DNA of 64,000 nucleotides, from the NCBI GenBank assembly GCA_039090855.1, contig CM077006.1:48245336-48309335 (forward strand). The letters are read 5' to 3'. The translations under genes were made by a program, and so were the position numbers. This document shows, piece by piece, positions 1-10,685 of the stretch (position 1 is the first letter of the stretch; each line of letters begins with the position of its first letter). The notes beneath the pieces were generated by a model. It did no database searches and was not told where the DNA came from. It saw only the letters and a list, made by a program, of their open reading frames with translations. The DNA comes from Macrothele yani. Lineage: Eukaryota; Arthropoda; Arachnida; Araneae; Macrothelidae.

Positions 1-28
1 ACTCGGCCAACGGAGCCACTCACAGGTT

Positions 29-70
29 TGTAAAACTTTTCTTTCATTTCTGAGAAAAGTTTTACGATTC
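29..70. repeat. Short perfect hairpin
   Basis: The 13-base arms gtaaaacttttct and agaaaagttttac flank a loop of under 15 bases. No function can be assigned, and it may be the edge of a repeat cut by the window start. Confidence 0.4.
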
Positions 71-424
71 CCTGTAAAGCTTCTCCTGATCCCCTAGTAT
101 AAACGTTTTGGCGTCATAGGGCTGCCTTACTTGTAGGCCCTGTCTCCCATCCAAAAATTATCGATTAGGCTATATTACACTTATTTTTTATGCACTCTTC
201 TTTAAAATTGCCTATGAACGTGCTTTATCACAACAAAAGCAACTGAGAGGAAATTCAAATATTTTTTTTTCTGTATTTAAATAAAATACTAATGAATCAG
301 CCACAAAGTACGATAATTTAAACTGTAAACAAAAGAAAACATTTTTATTTAAAAACTCTAAATGCGTTAAAGTTTTAAAATTAACCTTGAACTATTAACA
401 TCAATATTAAAAAAAAGTTTAACG

Positions 425-725
425 ACACTTCTTCTTTTTAAGTACACTTGACATGCTTGCTTTCTTGGCAACAAAGTCTCACTGATATCTTCAAAATCAG
501 GTTCTTGTAGAAGTTCAGCATTTGCAACTGGGCTCTCTTAAACCAGTAGATGAGCTCCTACGATAGCTCTTAACTATTTCAAGAACATTAACAGACCGTT
601 CACCAGATGAATTGGAAATCATCAGGCTCAGGAAATTTCTTAACGCTGTATCCAGGTTAGGAAAGAGTGTTCAGGTCAGGAAAGTGTTCACACAAAATGC
701 CGTATTTTTCTTCATATAATCTAAA
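425..725 (-). pseudogene. hAT transposase C-terminal (dimerisation) remnant
   Basis: Reading the minus strand across frames gives a YGILCEHFPDL-like stretch, then FPNLDTALRNFLSLMISNSS, GERSVNVLEIVKSYRRSS, and a tail with VAKKAS and KKKK. This matches the hAT C-terminal dimerisation region shared with ZMYM1-like proteins (pattern FPNL..ALRIFLTL...SGERSFS.LK.IK.YLRS). Stops and frameshifts interrupt it after the YRRSS segment, and nothing upstream of the YGILCEH piece is recognisable. No terminal inverted repeats or 8 bp target duplications were found. It is an old, non-functional fragment. The family call rests on motif recognition only. Confidence 0.6.
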
Positions 726-1334
726 GACCATTAAATTTGGGGAGGGGGGGGTAATATAATCCCCAGGGGCGCATATTCCACCGGTCGTGAATTTAAAATA
801 AAATAAAATGATCGCCTTACCATTTATACCCCCGATGTTGATCCTGAATCGTAACCTCGTGTAGAAAAGATGCGATTCACGTGAAGGCCCAGCAGTCCAG
901 AGAAGGGAAAAACGATCTTCTTTTCTTTAAAAAAGAAAAAAAAGAAAAGCCTGTCATCTTTAAATGATTGTCTTTTACTTTTGAGTGGATAAGGAGCAAA
1001 AATTATGATTTTTTTCAGCATTACCCCAGTTACATAGTTAGACATGACTGTTTCATAGATTCCGTACAGTTCCATGGTTAAATTCTGTAATATGCAGTTC
1101 CATAATTAGACCTTCAACACCCACGAACGTGTGTGACGTTTAGCTTTCCTTCAACATGTGATCGGCTGCGAGAGCAAATACATCGCATTTGTTGTTTCGT
1201 ATTTTTTTGCCCAAAAATGTTCGTAGTAAGTAAAAAAAAAAAAAAGAAAAAGAAAATAAAGAAAGAAACTTGACCTCTCCTGACAATTACGACGCCGATG
1301 TTTTAAAGCTCGAAATGCCACAGAAACGTTTTTT
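726..1334. other. AT-rich intergenic DNA, no gene seen
   Basis: This stretch holds homopolymer runs of A and T and a G-run near 740-750. The only reading frame is poly-Phe rich and derives from a T/A tract. No transposon termini were recognised before the CGT element starts near 1335. Confidence 0.5.
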
Positions 1335-2160
1335 TACGCTTTCCAACCGTAGGTTGAAAAAGCGTATATGCTCCAGCTCTGTCCGTCCGTCTGTCGGCAC
1401 GATAACTCGCGTAAAAATGGTTCGATTTCGATGAAATTTTAGTACGAGGTAGGGGACCATCTGAGGACGAACCCTATTGAAAATGGACGAAATGGGGTCA
1501 AAGGTCACGGCATAGGAGCGGGATCCATTTCATTGCCCTTATGCGTCATAACTTGCGTAAATATGGTTCGATGTCGATGAAATTTTAGCATGTTGTATGG
1601 GACTACCAGGGGATGAACCTTATTGAAAATGGGTGAAGTGGGGTCAAAGGTCAGGACATAGGAGCGGAATGCATTCCATTTCCTTTATGCGTCATAACGT
1701 GCGTAAAAATCGTTCGATTTCGATGAAATTTTATTATGTGGTAGGGGACCACCTGGGGACGATCTTATGATGTCATAATCTCGCGCTTGAAATGTTGATG
1801 CGCGGTCACGCCATCTGTCTCATTACGTCACGCATTGTGTGTGGATCCTATTAAAGTTTTATGACGTCACACTCTTGCGAGAAGATGGTCGCGATTCCCA
1901 TCTGCCTCATTACGTCACGCATTGTGTGCGTATGTCCGTCCGCACGATAACTCGCGTAAAAATCGTTCGATTTCGACGAACGTTTAGTATGCGGAAGGGG
2001 ACCACCTGGGAACAAACCCTATCGAAAATGGGACAAATGGGGTCAAAGGTCACGACGTAGGAGCGGGATCCATTCCACTGTTCTTATGCGTCATAACTAA
2101 CGTAAAAAAGGTTCGATTTCGATATAATTTTAGTATTTGGTAGGGGACTACCTGGGAACA
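1335..2160 (+). mobile_element. CGT element copy A, left part
   Basis: It begins with the 13-base inverted-repeat arm tacgctttccaac (1335-1347), followed by a (gtcc)-type simple repeat. It then carries about five imperfect ~145 bp monomers built on the phrases cgataactcgcgtaaaaat, tagtatgtggtaggggacca, ttgaaaatgggcgaaatggg and ggagcgggatcc. Monomers two to three are separated by a duplicated segment (around 1801-1845 and 1891-1935) containing attacgtcacgcattgtgtg. There is no coding potential. The copy is interrupted at 2161 by a LINE and resumes at 5715. A second copy lies at 40486-41526 in the other orientation. Confidence 0.75.
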
Positions 2161-2242
2161 ACATACATACATATCACTAAGCTGTTCTCTGAGATTCAGA
2201 GGTTAGCTCCACAAAGAAATACAAACTTCCAGATATTTTTAC

Positions 2243-5200
2243 TTATTGTTGTCGTATCAAATTTCTCCATTTACAGCGATCTTGACATACAACTCGTGCT
2301 TCACTAATATCCATTACACGCCGTACACAAGATCTTTTATACTTCATACTCATAATCTTTTTCTCATGCAGACACTCCTGAATCTGATCCACCCATGTCT
2401 TCCTTGGCCTTCCTCTGCCTTTCCTTCCCGCCACTTGGGCTGAAAAGATTTTCTTAGTAAGCATTTCATCACTCATTCTTTCAACATGGCCAAACCACCG
2501 AAGCATATTGGTCTCCACCTTGCTAACAACATTTTGCTTTACATCACACAACTGCAATACAACTTCATTCCTCACACAATCAGATCGTGTCTTGCCACAA
2601 ACCCCACGTAAGTAACGCATTTCTCCAGCACACAAACGACTCCTATGTTTCTTCTGCAGTACCCAGGTTTCACTGCCATACATCAGAGTAGGAACAATTA
2701 CAGTTTCATACACAGCCATGCGTGACTCTCTAGAGAACCCATCATTCCTGTGAAAACCTCCCAGAGCCGCTATGACTTTCAAAGAAGAATTCACTCGCCT
2801 ACTTCTTTCACCATCTAACTTGTTCTCTCTGTCAAACATGCTTCCTAAATACACAAACTCACTCACCTGGTCAATCACAGTGCCATTTATGCTTACATTA
2901 CATTCAGTGCTACCAGTTCCTCTCTCAAACACCATAACTTTGGTTTTTCCCTTATTTATACTCAGTTTGAATTTCATGCAAACTTCGTGCATCTGAGTCA
3001 ACATACTCTGCAACTCACTTTTGCTTTCTGCCAACAGGACAGTGTCATCCGCATGCAGCAATCTGCACACACGGATATCACCAAGACATAAACCACTATT
3101 ATCTATTTTGGTATCACGCATGCATGCATCCATAAATATATTAAACAGCCATGGTGACATTACACAACCTTGCCTAACTCCTGCACCAATAGAAAACCAT
3201 TTTGATAAAACACCATTCACTCGTACACAAGCTCTACTACCAGCATACATTGTAACGTACCAGGAGATGTGACGTACCTGCCAGAAGGACGCACACGATA
3301 TAAAGGCAGATAGGAATCAGAATAAAATGTCTGCGTAACTTAATTGGTAGAGCAACTTATTCCGGAATGAGTGGACCTGGGTTCGAATCCTGGCGCGGAT
3401 AAAAATGACGGAGAAATTCACTTCGTTATAACATGGCTTTTACACTATTAAGTAGATTCCCAGTAACACCATATTCATTTAATACCTTCCACAAAAGTGT
3501 CCTATTCACTCGGTCGTAAGCTTTCTCTAAATCTATGAAGGCAGCAAAAACTTTCTTCCCAACAGCCAGATACTTTTCAATCATCGTGCGTAATGCAAAA
3601 ATCTGGTTAGTGCAGCCTTTACCAGGCATAAAACCACTCTGAACATCCCACACTTTCAATGATGTAAGACCCCGTACTTTTTCAATAACAACCTTACCAA
3701 ACACTTTCCCTGGCACACTCAGTAGGCTAATACCACGATAGTTCTTGCATTCAGTCTGATCACCATTTCCCTTATACAAGGGAACAATGATAGCATCCTT
3801 CCAATCCCGAGGGACCATTCCTAACTCCCAGCACAACTGGCAAATTTCAGTTAACCAGTCAATTATAGATTCACCACCATATTTCAACATCTCTGCAGTT
3901 ATGCCATCAACTCCCTGAGCCTTACCATTCTGAAGAGATTTTAGAGCTTTACACACTTCTTCTCTTGAGATCCCTCCTGTGCTTTCATCCCTCATTGTGA
4001 CATCATCTGCATCTGTCTTAGAATCATCTTTGCTTTCCTGATCTAATAACTCACAGAAGTATTCACCCCATCTGTCACTTAACTCATTGGGCTCCCATAT
4101 CAATTCCCCAATCTCATTCTTCACACAACTTACAACTTTGTTTCCCCTATTTTTCCTGAGTCCCATGTACTTCCAGAAGAACTTCCTATCTTTCCAAAAA
4201 GCCAGTTCATGCCTTTCCACTTTCTCCTTCCTATCTTTTGCCTTACTGTGACGAACCAGCTTAGCAGCTTCACGCTTCTTACAGCGATATTCATCCACAG
4301 AGACTCTACCTTGCAACATCCCCAAATAGGCTTCCTTCTTTCTCATTACTGCCTCATCAATCTCACTATTCCACCAAGCATCACCTCTATTGTTACCCAC
4401 TATATTGGTGCTACAGACTTCTTTAGCAGCAGTGACAACACAGTTCTTAAAACATTCCCACTTTTCTATATCCCTCTCACCAGACTTCAGATCCTTCAGT
4501 CGTTCTCTGAGTAAGTCAGAATACCGCTGATATCTTCAAGGAGCCTGTCAACTTTTATTCTTTCTATCCTGGGTCTCTTCCTATTCCTTTTCCTCCAACC
4601 AACATTAAGTTTCACTCGTGACAATACCAAGTAATGATCAGAACCAACATCCGCACCTCTCATCACACGGGTGTCAACAACTAAGTGTTTCAAACGCTGA
4701 TCGTAGACAACAAAATCTATCACACTCTTTTGACCAAGAGTACGATTTTCCCAAGTATATGTGTGGATATACTTGTGGTTGAAAAATGTGTTAGATACAC
4801 ACAAACCATTCTCAATGCAGAGTTCAATAAATCTTTCACCATTATCATTCACACAAGAATCATTAAACTTACCCAGAACATTGTCAGAAATTTCATTCTG
4901 CACACCTACTCTAGCATTGAAATCCCCTGCTATTATAACTCTTTCTTTAGCACCAAACTGGCTCAAAACAGCTTTTAGCTCATTCCAGAAATCTTCCTTC
5001 TTATCAGAAGGTTCCGAGTCACAAGGAGCATACACTACAACAATTACAATTCTCTGAAGCTTCACTTTCAAACGAATCCAGAGAATTCTCTCACTTACGC
5101 AACTATAGTGAATCAAGATGTTCTTCATCTTTTCACTTAAAATCACACCTACACCAGCCTGTCCTCTCATATTATCCAATACTCCAGACCACACACTCAC

Positions 5201-5447
5201 CGTGCCATTCACTTCTTCTACCCCAGCTTCCTTTTTTTTTTGTTTCACTTACACACAGCACATCCAGTCTATACTTATTAATCTCCTCAATCACCTCACT
5301 CATCCTGCCATTTATACCTCTAGTATTCCATACACCAATCTTACATTCACTCAGCCGAGATCTCTTTCTCATACGCCGTTTAGAAAGTCCAGGTCTATTC
5401 TGTGGTGGACCGTCCTTCTCAAGTGTGGTAGGTCCAGCATATCCCAC
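2243..5447 (-). pseudogene. LINE endonuclease-reverse transcriptase, disrupted
   Basis: The N-terminal APE-type endonuclease shows KIGVWNTRG, SETK, IIAGDFNARVG and GSDHYLVLSRV. The reverse transcriptase shows FIDLEKAYDRVNR (motif A), GVRQGCVMSPWLFNIFMD (motif B) and LLHADDTVLLAES (motif C, with His in place of the usual Tyr/Phe before ADD). The C-terminus has YGSETW and WFGHVERM, then GRGRPRKTW. Three lesions break it: a frameshift in an A-run near 5230, a one-base frameshift near 4515-4520, and the 180 bp insertion at 3251-3430 between motifs A and B. The protein would copy LINE RNA at nicked target DNA. It is non-functional as it stands. Confidence 0.9.
3251..3430 (+). mobile_element. 180 bp insert with tRNA-like boxes and short TIRs
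   Basis: It splits the LINE frame exactly where residues KAM and YAGSRACVRVNG should join. It is flanked by acat at 3247-3250 and 3431-3434. Its ends are imperfect inverted repeats (ttgtaacg near 3250-3257; cgttataa near 3424-3431; 7 of 8 match). Inside, 3332-3400 resembles a tRNA: an A-box-like taacttaattggtagagc and a B-box ggttcgaatcc, followed by gcgcggataaa. The anticodon arm does not fold into a standard 5 bp stem with a 7-base loop. It may be a tRNA-derived SINE, or a MITE that captured a tRNA-like sequence. Confidence 0.6.
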
Positions 5448-5714
5448 ACTTGAGTCATTCTTAATATTTCTTTTTGTCTTTTTAATCAGGTAAGTACATC
5501 AGTGTGGGGGATTAGCCCATAGCTGAGGGTTCCAGTTGGTCATTCAACCTAAGGATTCTGGAACAAAACCCAGTGAGTTGGGGTGTTTTCGCCAATGTCA
5601 CACAGAACTAGCTTGCACCTCTCCAAGATTCACAGAGGCCCTAGTTGCTGTTGTGTGTGCCATTGTTACCACGGAGCGCCACGAGGAGGCAAACCCATCG
5701 TTCATTGGGAACAA

Positions 5715-5990
5715 ACCCTATTGAAAATGGGCGAAATGGGGTCAAAGGTCAGGACAAAGGAACGGAATCACTTCTATCGCCATTATGCGTCATAACTTAC
5801 GAAAAATGCTTCTATTGCGACAAAACTTTATCATGTTATTTCTTAGGCACACAATCGAAATGGGATCAAAGGTTAGGGCACAGGACCGAGATTTTTCCAC
5901 AGCCATTATCCTCATAACTTGAGTAATGATTTTTGGTATGTTGGAAAGCGTATTATAATCAATGCATTGCATGATTTTACTAACTTGTTT
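5715..5990 (+). mobile_element. CGT element copy A, right part
   Basis: It resumes the monomer phrase aaccctattgaaaatgggcgaaatggggtc, directly after the LINE target duplication. It ends in the inverted arm gttggaaagcgta (5940-5952), then a tail tcaatgcattgcatgattttactaac that is shared with copy B (40455-40485, reverse). Similarity therefore continues past the 13-base arm. Confidence 0.7.
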
Positions 5991-6370
5991 CTTGATAAGG
6001 AGTGTTTTATCTGCATCTGCGTATAATCCTCAGAACCTAAATTATAACAGTTTTTTAACAGACTAGGGGCTGCGCCTCTAGACTCGCTACGTTCGTTTCC
6101 AGAGTAGCGCTCGGGCCCTGCAGCCCGATCTCCAAGTATATCACATGAAATAAAAACTGGAAAATTCATATAAATTTCAACTTTTATTGCATGTCTAAGC
6201 AAATAAGGTTTGTTATTCCGAAATTTTAGAGTTTTTTTTACTGTCGTTAATTTTTGGAAGGTCGGACTTTTGTTGTATGAACTTATAGCACTTAATAAAT
6301 TTACCACTAAGGCAAACAAAAGTGGTCCAAAAAGCATTTCTGTAAACCGTTAACCGTTATGCTAAACCGC
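5991..6370. other. Unassigned DNA
   Basis: A GC-richer patch at 6060-6135 (ggggctgcgcctctaga and gctcgggccctgcagcccg) sits in AT-rich sequence. No gene or terminal repeat was recognised. Confidence 0.4.
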
Positions 6371-6372
6371 TA

Positions 6373-6811
6373 AGGTGGAAGTTAAGTAAGTAATTTTGCT
6401 TCCTATACTTCCAATGGAAAAACTTCTGTACATATTTCCTTCACAATTATTTTGTTCCCAAGAACGAAAATTTAAAATCAATTAAAATAACTTCATATTA
6501 TAACTTGGAATACTTAATATTTTCTAAAACATAACCATAATTATATAAAAAATAACTTTTCCTTTGGTGGTGTTGGAACCAGAAAAAAGATGGCTCGACC
6601 TGTACTTTGATGACGTCAGTGTATAAACAGATGTTGGATTGCATAATTATGGTTATGTTTTAGAAAATATTAAGTATTCCAAGTTATAAAATGAAGCTAT
6701 TTTAATCGATGTTCAAATTTTCATCCTTGGGAACGCATTAATTGTGAAGAAAATGTGTACAGAAGTTTTTCCATTGGAAGTATAGGAAGCAAAATTACTT
6801 GACCTCCACCT
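6373..6811. mobile_element. 439 bp palindromic MITE
   Basis: Arms of about 170 bp at 6373-6545 and 6642-6811 are inverted copies around a ~95 bp loop. The ends aggtgg and ccacct are each flanked by TA (6371-6372 and 6812-6813), which fits a Tc1/mariner-mobilised non-autonomous element. The loop carries one TGACGTCA at 6611-6618. There is no open frame. Confidence 0.75.
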
Positions 6812-6813
6812 TA

Positions 6814-7456
6814 AACAACTGAGATAGCTTTACCAACAAAACATATGCATAACAAATTCTCTGCGTCACCATGGCAGCAGGCCACGGGACCAAAACGTTC
6901 CTCTGTGGTTATCGTGAAGAGAGACAAGCCGTTCGTTTCTTTCCTTTGCGTCTTTAAAAAATGCTTAAAAATCAGAAAATGACTGTTTCTTTAATTTTTT
7001 TTTTGTAGAAAAGGGACGATAGTTGTAAGTTTATGCTGTAAAAATTGCAATGTGTTATGATTTATAGTTTACCATATATCTGTTTTTTTAAATGGATCTC
7101 ATCGCGAAATGGAGAATTTTGTGAAATTTAGAAATTTAATTTCTCGTAAACTAAATCGAAATTCAAAAAAGGGCGACGAGGTGCAAAAATTCGGTTATGG
7201 CACTACTTTTAAAAAATTCGCGCGGTCCCTGCTGCCCAGCGGCCCTAGGCCACGGCCTATGTTGGCCTAGTCGTAAAATCTCTCCTAACCTTAGTTCAGT
7301 GCCAAAGTTTTACTCTGAATTATTCTTAGCTCTATGCACCTCGCCAAGATCTTTGACGCGTTGCAAGCATAGCGAATACAGGAAGACTTGGAGAATATCT
7401 TTGGTTTTATTTTCTCCCAAATCTTGAGAGCAGTGTTCCTTTGTACGAAAATAACA
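6814..7456. other. Unassigned DNA
   Basis: No gene was recognised. A GC-rich segment at 7210-7270 contains short inverted GGCC-type words. The short frames here lack any known motif. Confidence 0.4.
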
Positions 7457-7618
7457 TAAGGGTCGCCCAAATGAAAATGAGACTGTCGGTTTTTTGCCAC
7501 AAGGTTTTATATGTTGGAATATGTGAACATACAGGAAGTAGGAATGATACATAGGATATATATATACGCTACACATAGTCGCCTTGTCGGTTCAAGCAAG
7601 TGTCCCAGCTAGGCATGA

Positions 7619-7797
7619 GATTGTGGATACCCTGAGCAAAGAACGTTCGTAGTTGGCCGTGGAACCAGTCTTCAACGATTGTGGATACCCTGAGCGAAGA
7701 ACGTTCGTAGTTGGCTGTAGAACCAGTCTTCAAAGATTGTGGATACCCTGAGCGAAGAACGTCCGTAGTTGGATGTGGAACCAGTCTTCAAAGATTG
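7619..7797. repeat. 58 bp tandem array in mariner A, part 1
   Basis: Units start at 7619, 7677, 7735 and 7793 with gattgtggataccctgag, period 58. Unit four is cut by a nested element at 7798-7800. The array encodes, on the minus strand, the transposase C-terminus. Confidence 0.85.
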
Positions 7798-8429
7798 TAT
7801 ACTCGGGGCAAAGCTATCCTGGCAATGGGGCCAAAGCTACGGTGACCTTTTCACTCCCAGTATTACTCCGCACTAATGGTGTGTAATTAACCTTCACTCG
7901 GAAAACTTCTCCCACAAGCCCTCAGGGCTGGCTGTCTGTCACCGTGATCCCTTACCAAACCCCTCTATTTTAACCCCTCCCCACCGCCGCGCGCTTTGCA
8001 GACCGGTAGACAAGCAGTTTATTTCTCAATCTCTTATCTTTTTTTTTTTTTTTTTTTTGGAGATGTTACAGAACGTGTAACGTTTCTTTCTTTCTTACTT
8101 TTAAAATGAAATTATCTTTGCTAAACACGGGAAGCAGTCTTAAGTGGACTAATTTTGTTTTCACATATTTTTCCATTTTTTTTTATATATTTAATATATT
8201 TATACTTATTGCTTGAAGATTACCAACTGCGGGATTTAATTAAAAGTAATTTTACCATGTCATCAGTTATGCGTAAAATTTCGTTCTTTCAAAAATTTTG
8301 CCTTGATTAGATTTTTTTTTTTATAACAGACATCCGTTAAATGTGTATGCATTTTTAACTACCCCGTGTTGCCATAAGTACTGGACAAGAGCCCGTCTCT
8401 GTGGTAAATAATATTTTAGGGTTCACTGT

Positions 8430-8600
8430 AAACTGCCACACATCTTTCAGCAACTTGGAAAATTGCCACACATTGGAAAATTGCCACACATTGGAAAATT
8501 GCCACATGTTTTTCATTGATGGGCCGGGCACAAATTGCTGTTCCTCCGAGGAACACTTTGAATGTGTGGCAGTTTTCCAAGTTTCCGAATTATGTGTGGC
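8430..8600. repeat. Foldback with triple 17 bp repeat
   Basis: Three tandem copies of aattgccacacattgga-type words (8457-8506) face inverted counterparts (aatgtgtggcagttttccaa and attatgtgtggc) at 8560-8602. It lies inside element R. Confidence 0.6.
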
Positions 8601-8781
8601 TGGGGAAGGAACTCTTTCATTTGTCTGAATTTTCATGCCGGTTCATGCGCGTTTAAGGCAACTGCGCACAAAAGTTCAAAAGGAAAAGATGGCCGTTTCT
8701 TGGCCTATATTGAGAACTGAATTGGGAACTCCAAACTAATTTCGAGAAAACGTTCTATGTAAGCCAAGCGAGAATTGTATT

Positions 8782-9033
8782 TTAATTTGAAGAAATAAAT
8801 TGCCAATGGATCTGAGGTACTTCAGTACTAAATTCAACCTTCATTCTCGCAATGGTGCGACTTGAAACGCCAGTGAGTTCTGCCGTAAGAACTGTTAATT
8901 CATTTGATTTATTCGGCGAATGTTTTTCTATCAATTTAGTGAAAACATTCATAACGATCACTTTAGCAGAGCTTCGTAGTGATTTCCCACGTTTATGCGG
9001 CTGAAATACACTCGAGTGACCGGCAGATGCCAT
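8782..9033 (-). pseudogene. Possible transposase N-terminal HTH fragment (element R)
   Basis: An 83-residue frame carries basic GKSLRSSAKVIVMNVF followed by TAELTGVSSRTIARMK, a helix-turn-helix pattern seen at the N-terminus of some Tc1-like transposases (TAE.TGVS..T..RI). No catalytic domain follows. Its position inside TA-flanked inverted repeats supports a deleted transposase. The function is inferred from this pattern only. Confidence 0.5.
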
Positions 9034-9378
9034 TCGAAAAAACCGAAAAGACAGAAGAGTGTTTTAAAACAACAATCAAGAAGGAGAAACGCGAAATGCC
9101 CTCGGAAACACTTTTTTCGCCCTCATCCTTCCACTAATGACCCCCCCCCCACAGCAATAAATATCCCCTGGGTTGACAGCTTAACTCTGACCCAAACAAG
9201 AATGCTGTGACAGAGAACCATCAGTGACGTCACCAAAGCACGAATATCTGTATTTTTTAGAAATGCCGCTGAAACTGAGATCTGAATTTTTTAAATGCAC
9301 ACACACACACAACGTATTGAACATCTGTGTCATTTCTAAGTGCCAGTTGAAGCTGGAGTACGAGCTTTTAGACCGGAA

Positions 9379-10509
9379 CTATTTTATGCAGTGGAAGTAT
9401 ACACTCTGTAGCCTTCCTTCCAATGACAGGTTAAGTTTGCCCCGAGTATAGATACCCTGAGCGAAGAACGTTCGTAGTTGGTTGTGGAACCAGTCTTCAA
9501 CGATTGTGGTTACCCTGAGCGAAGAACGTCCGTAGTTGGCTGTGGAACCAGTCTTCAACGTTGTCCGGGACCTCAGCGTTGTTAGCAACCGGCGGCCCTT
9601 GAGAGCATTTTTCAATGGCCCGAAGATGTGGTAGTCGCAGGGCGAGAGATCTGGGATATGAGGGTGATGATCGAGGGACCTCCCAGCGGAAGCTCCGCAG
9701 CAAATCTTGGCACACTTTCGCCACATGCGGGCGTGCGTTGTCGTGCAGCAGAATAACCCCATTTGACAACATACCGGGTCGCTTACGCTTTAAGGCAGTT
9801 TTGAAGTTGCGTAACGTATCGCAGTACATAGTTGTCTTGACCGTCCTGCCTGCGTCCAGCCAACCCAACAGCAATGTGCCATTCTCATCGAAGAAAGCCG
9901 TGATAATAACTTTTCCAGCTCTTAAGCAGGACTGAGCTTTTTGGGGGTGGGAGTGGGGTGAGGGGGGGGTGGAGAGTTGGGATGCCGCCTTTCCATATTC
10001 ATCCGTTTTGTGGCCGGATTGAAGAAGTTGCACCAAGTTTCATCTGCAGCCACAAACTTAGAAAGAAACTGTCTCTCCTCTGCGTGGTAACGATGCACAT
10101 GCTTCAGGCAACACACCCATTCGCCGTTTCTTCTGCTCCTGCTGGAGATGCTTGGGAACCCATTGTGCGCAAACCCTTTCTGTATCCCAATCGGCGATGG
10201 AGAATGGTGTTAACAATTCCCTTACTGGACAATGTCGCTGCAAGCTAGCGGGTGGTGATTTGGCGATTCTCCTTCAAAAGGTTGTCCACAGCAGCAATCG
10301 ATTCCATGGTGTGCTTGTCCAGATCTCGGCATGGCCGCCGTGCTCGCACGTCCTTTACGAAATCCACTACACCAGCGGAACACTATACACCGTGACTGAC
10401 ACTCATTCACATACACATCCTTCATACTACGATAAATGTAAGCTCCACTGACACCTTCTGCCGTCAAAAATTGCCTAACTGCCCGCTCGGCCTGTTTGGA
10501 CGAATCCAT
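9379..10509 (-). pseudogene. mariner transposase (element A), decayed
   Basis: The N-terminal helix-turn-helix region starts MDSSKQAERAVRQFLTAEGV and continues CQSRCIVFRWCSGFRKGR. The catalytic segments FVAADETWCNFF (first Asp), LLHDNARPHVA (second Asp) and HIPDLSPCDYHIFGPLKNA (third Asp) are all readable, but in different frames. A C-run near 9955-9970 gives a Pro-rich artefact. At least four frameshifts prevent a functional DDD transposase, whose role would be cut-and-paste at TA sites. The C-terminal DWFHNQLRTFFAQG motif is repeated because of the 58 bp array. Confidence 0.85.
9449..9560. repeat. 58 bp tandem array in mariner A, part 2
   Basis: The interrupted fourth unit resumes at 9449-9451. 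A fifth unit starts at 9502 before the normal transposase sequence continues. Confidence 0.8.
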
Positions 10510-10685
10510 GACACGACCCTACGTAGTCAAATTGCCTCCGCACATGCAAACAGCACACTGACACGTGACGCCGATAACAGCGCGCTTCATGACATGACAC
10601 GCCATCTACCGGCGCAAATGCACCCTCTGTGTAATTATACAACGACGCAATTACACGCGTCTCACTTTCATTTGGGCGACCCTTA

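Larger units (their letters stand above)
2161..5705 (-). mobile_element. RTE-like LINE inserted in CGT element A
   Basis: This is a near-complete non-LTR retrotransposon of about 3.5 kb on the minus strand. It has a ~250 bp 5' leader (5448-5705), one endonuclease-reverse transcriptase frame, a very short 3' UTR and a TATG-type simple tail at 2161-2176. A 9-base target duplication tgggaacaa lies at 2153-2161 and 5706-5714. The uninterrupted site cctgggaacaaaccctat is preserved inside the same host repeat near 2005, which confirms the insertion point. The single frame without RNase H and the simple-repeat tail favour the RTE group; the clade assignment is inferred. Confidence 0.85.
7800..9448 (-). 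mobile_element. TA-flanked DNA element R with TACTCGGGGCAAA ends
   Basis: It has perfect 13-base inverted ends tactcggggcaaa (7800-7812) and tttgccccgagta (9436-9448), flanked by TA at 7798-7799 and 9449-9450. It lies inside the 58 bp array of mariner A. It includes a T-run at 8040-8058, a foldback at 8430-8600 built from gccacacattggaaaatt repeats, and one short transposase-like frame. It is probably a deleted IS630/Tc1/mariner-superfamily element. Confidence 0.75.
7459..10683 (-). mobile_element. mariner element A (same family as B), with nested insertion
   Basis: The inverted ends agggtcgcccaaatgaaa (7459 onward) and the complementary tttcatttgggcgaccct (to 10683) are flanked by TA at 7457-7458 and 10684-10685. 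Removing the nested element at 7800-9448 leaves ~1.57 kb. That is longer than a normal 1.3 kb mariner because a 58 bp stretch near the transposase C-terminus has been repeated five times. Copy B at 54336-55655 has one unit only. Confidence 0.9.

Noticed and set aside
3332..3400. tRNA gene
   Set aside because: A- and B-box words are present, but the anticodon arm does not give a 5 bp stem with a 7-base loop, and the sequence lies inside a discrete insert. Treated as tRNA-like.
5118..5453. Plus-strand 111-residue frame
   Set aside because: It is the antisense shadow of the LINE endonuclease coding region.
9922..9975. Proline-rich protein segment
   Set aside because: It comes from a C/G-run and frameshift inside the decayed mariner A transposase.
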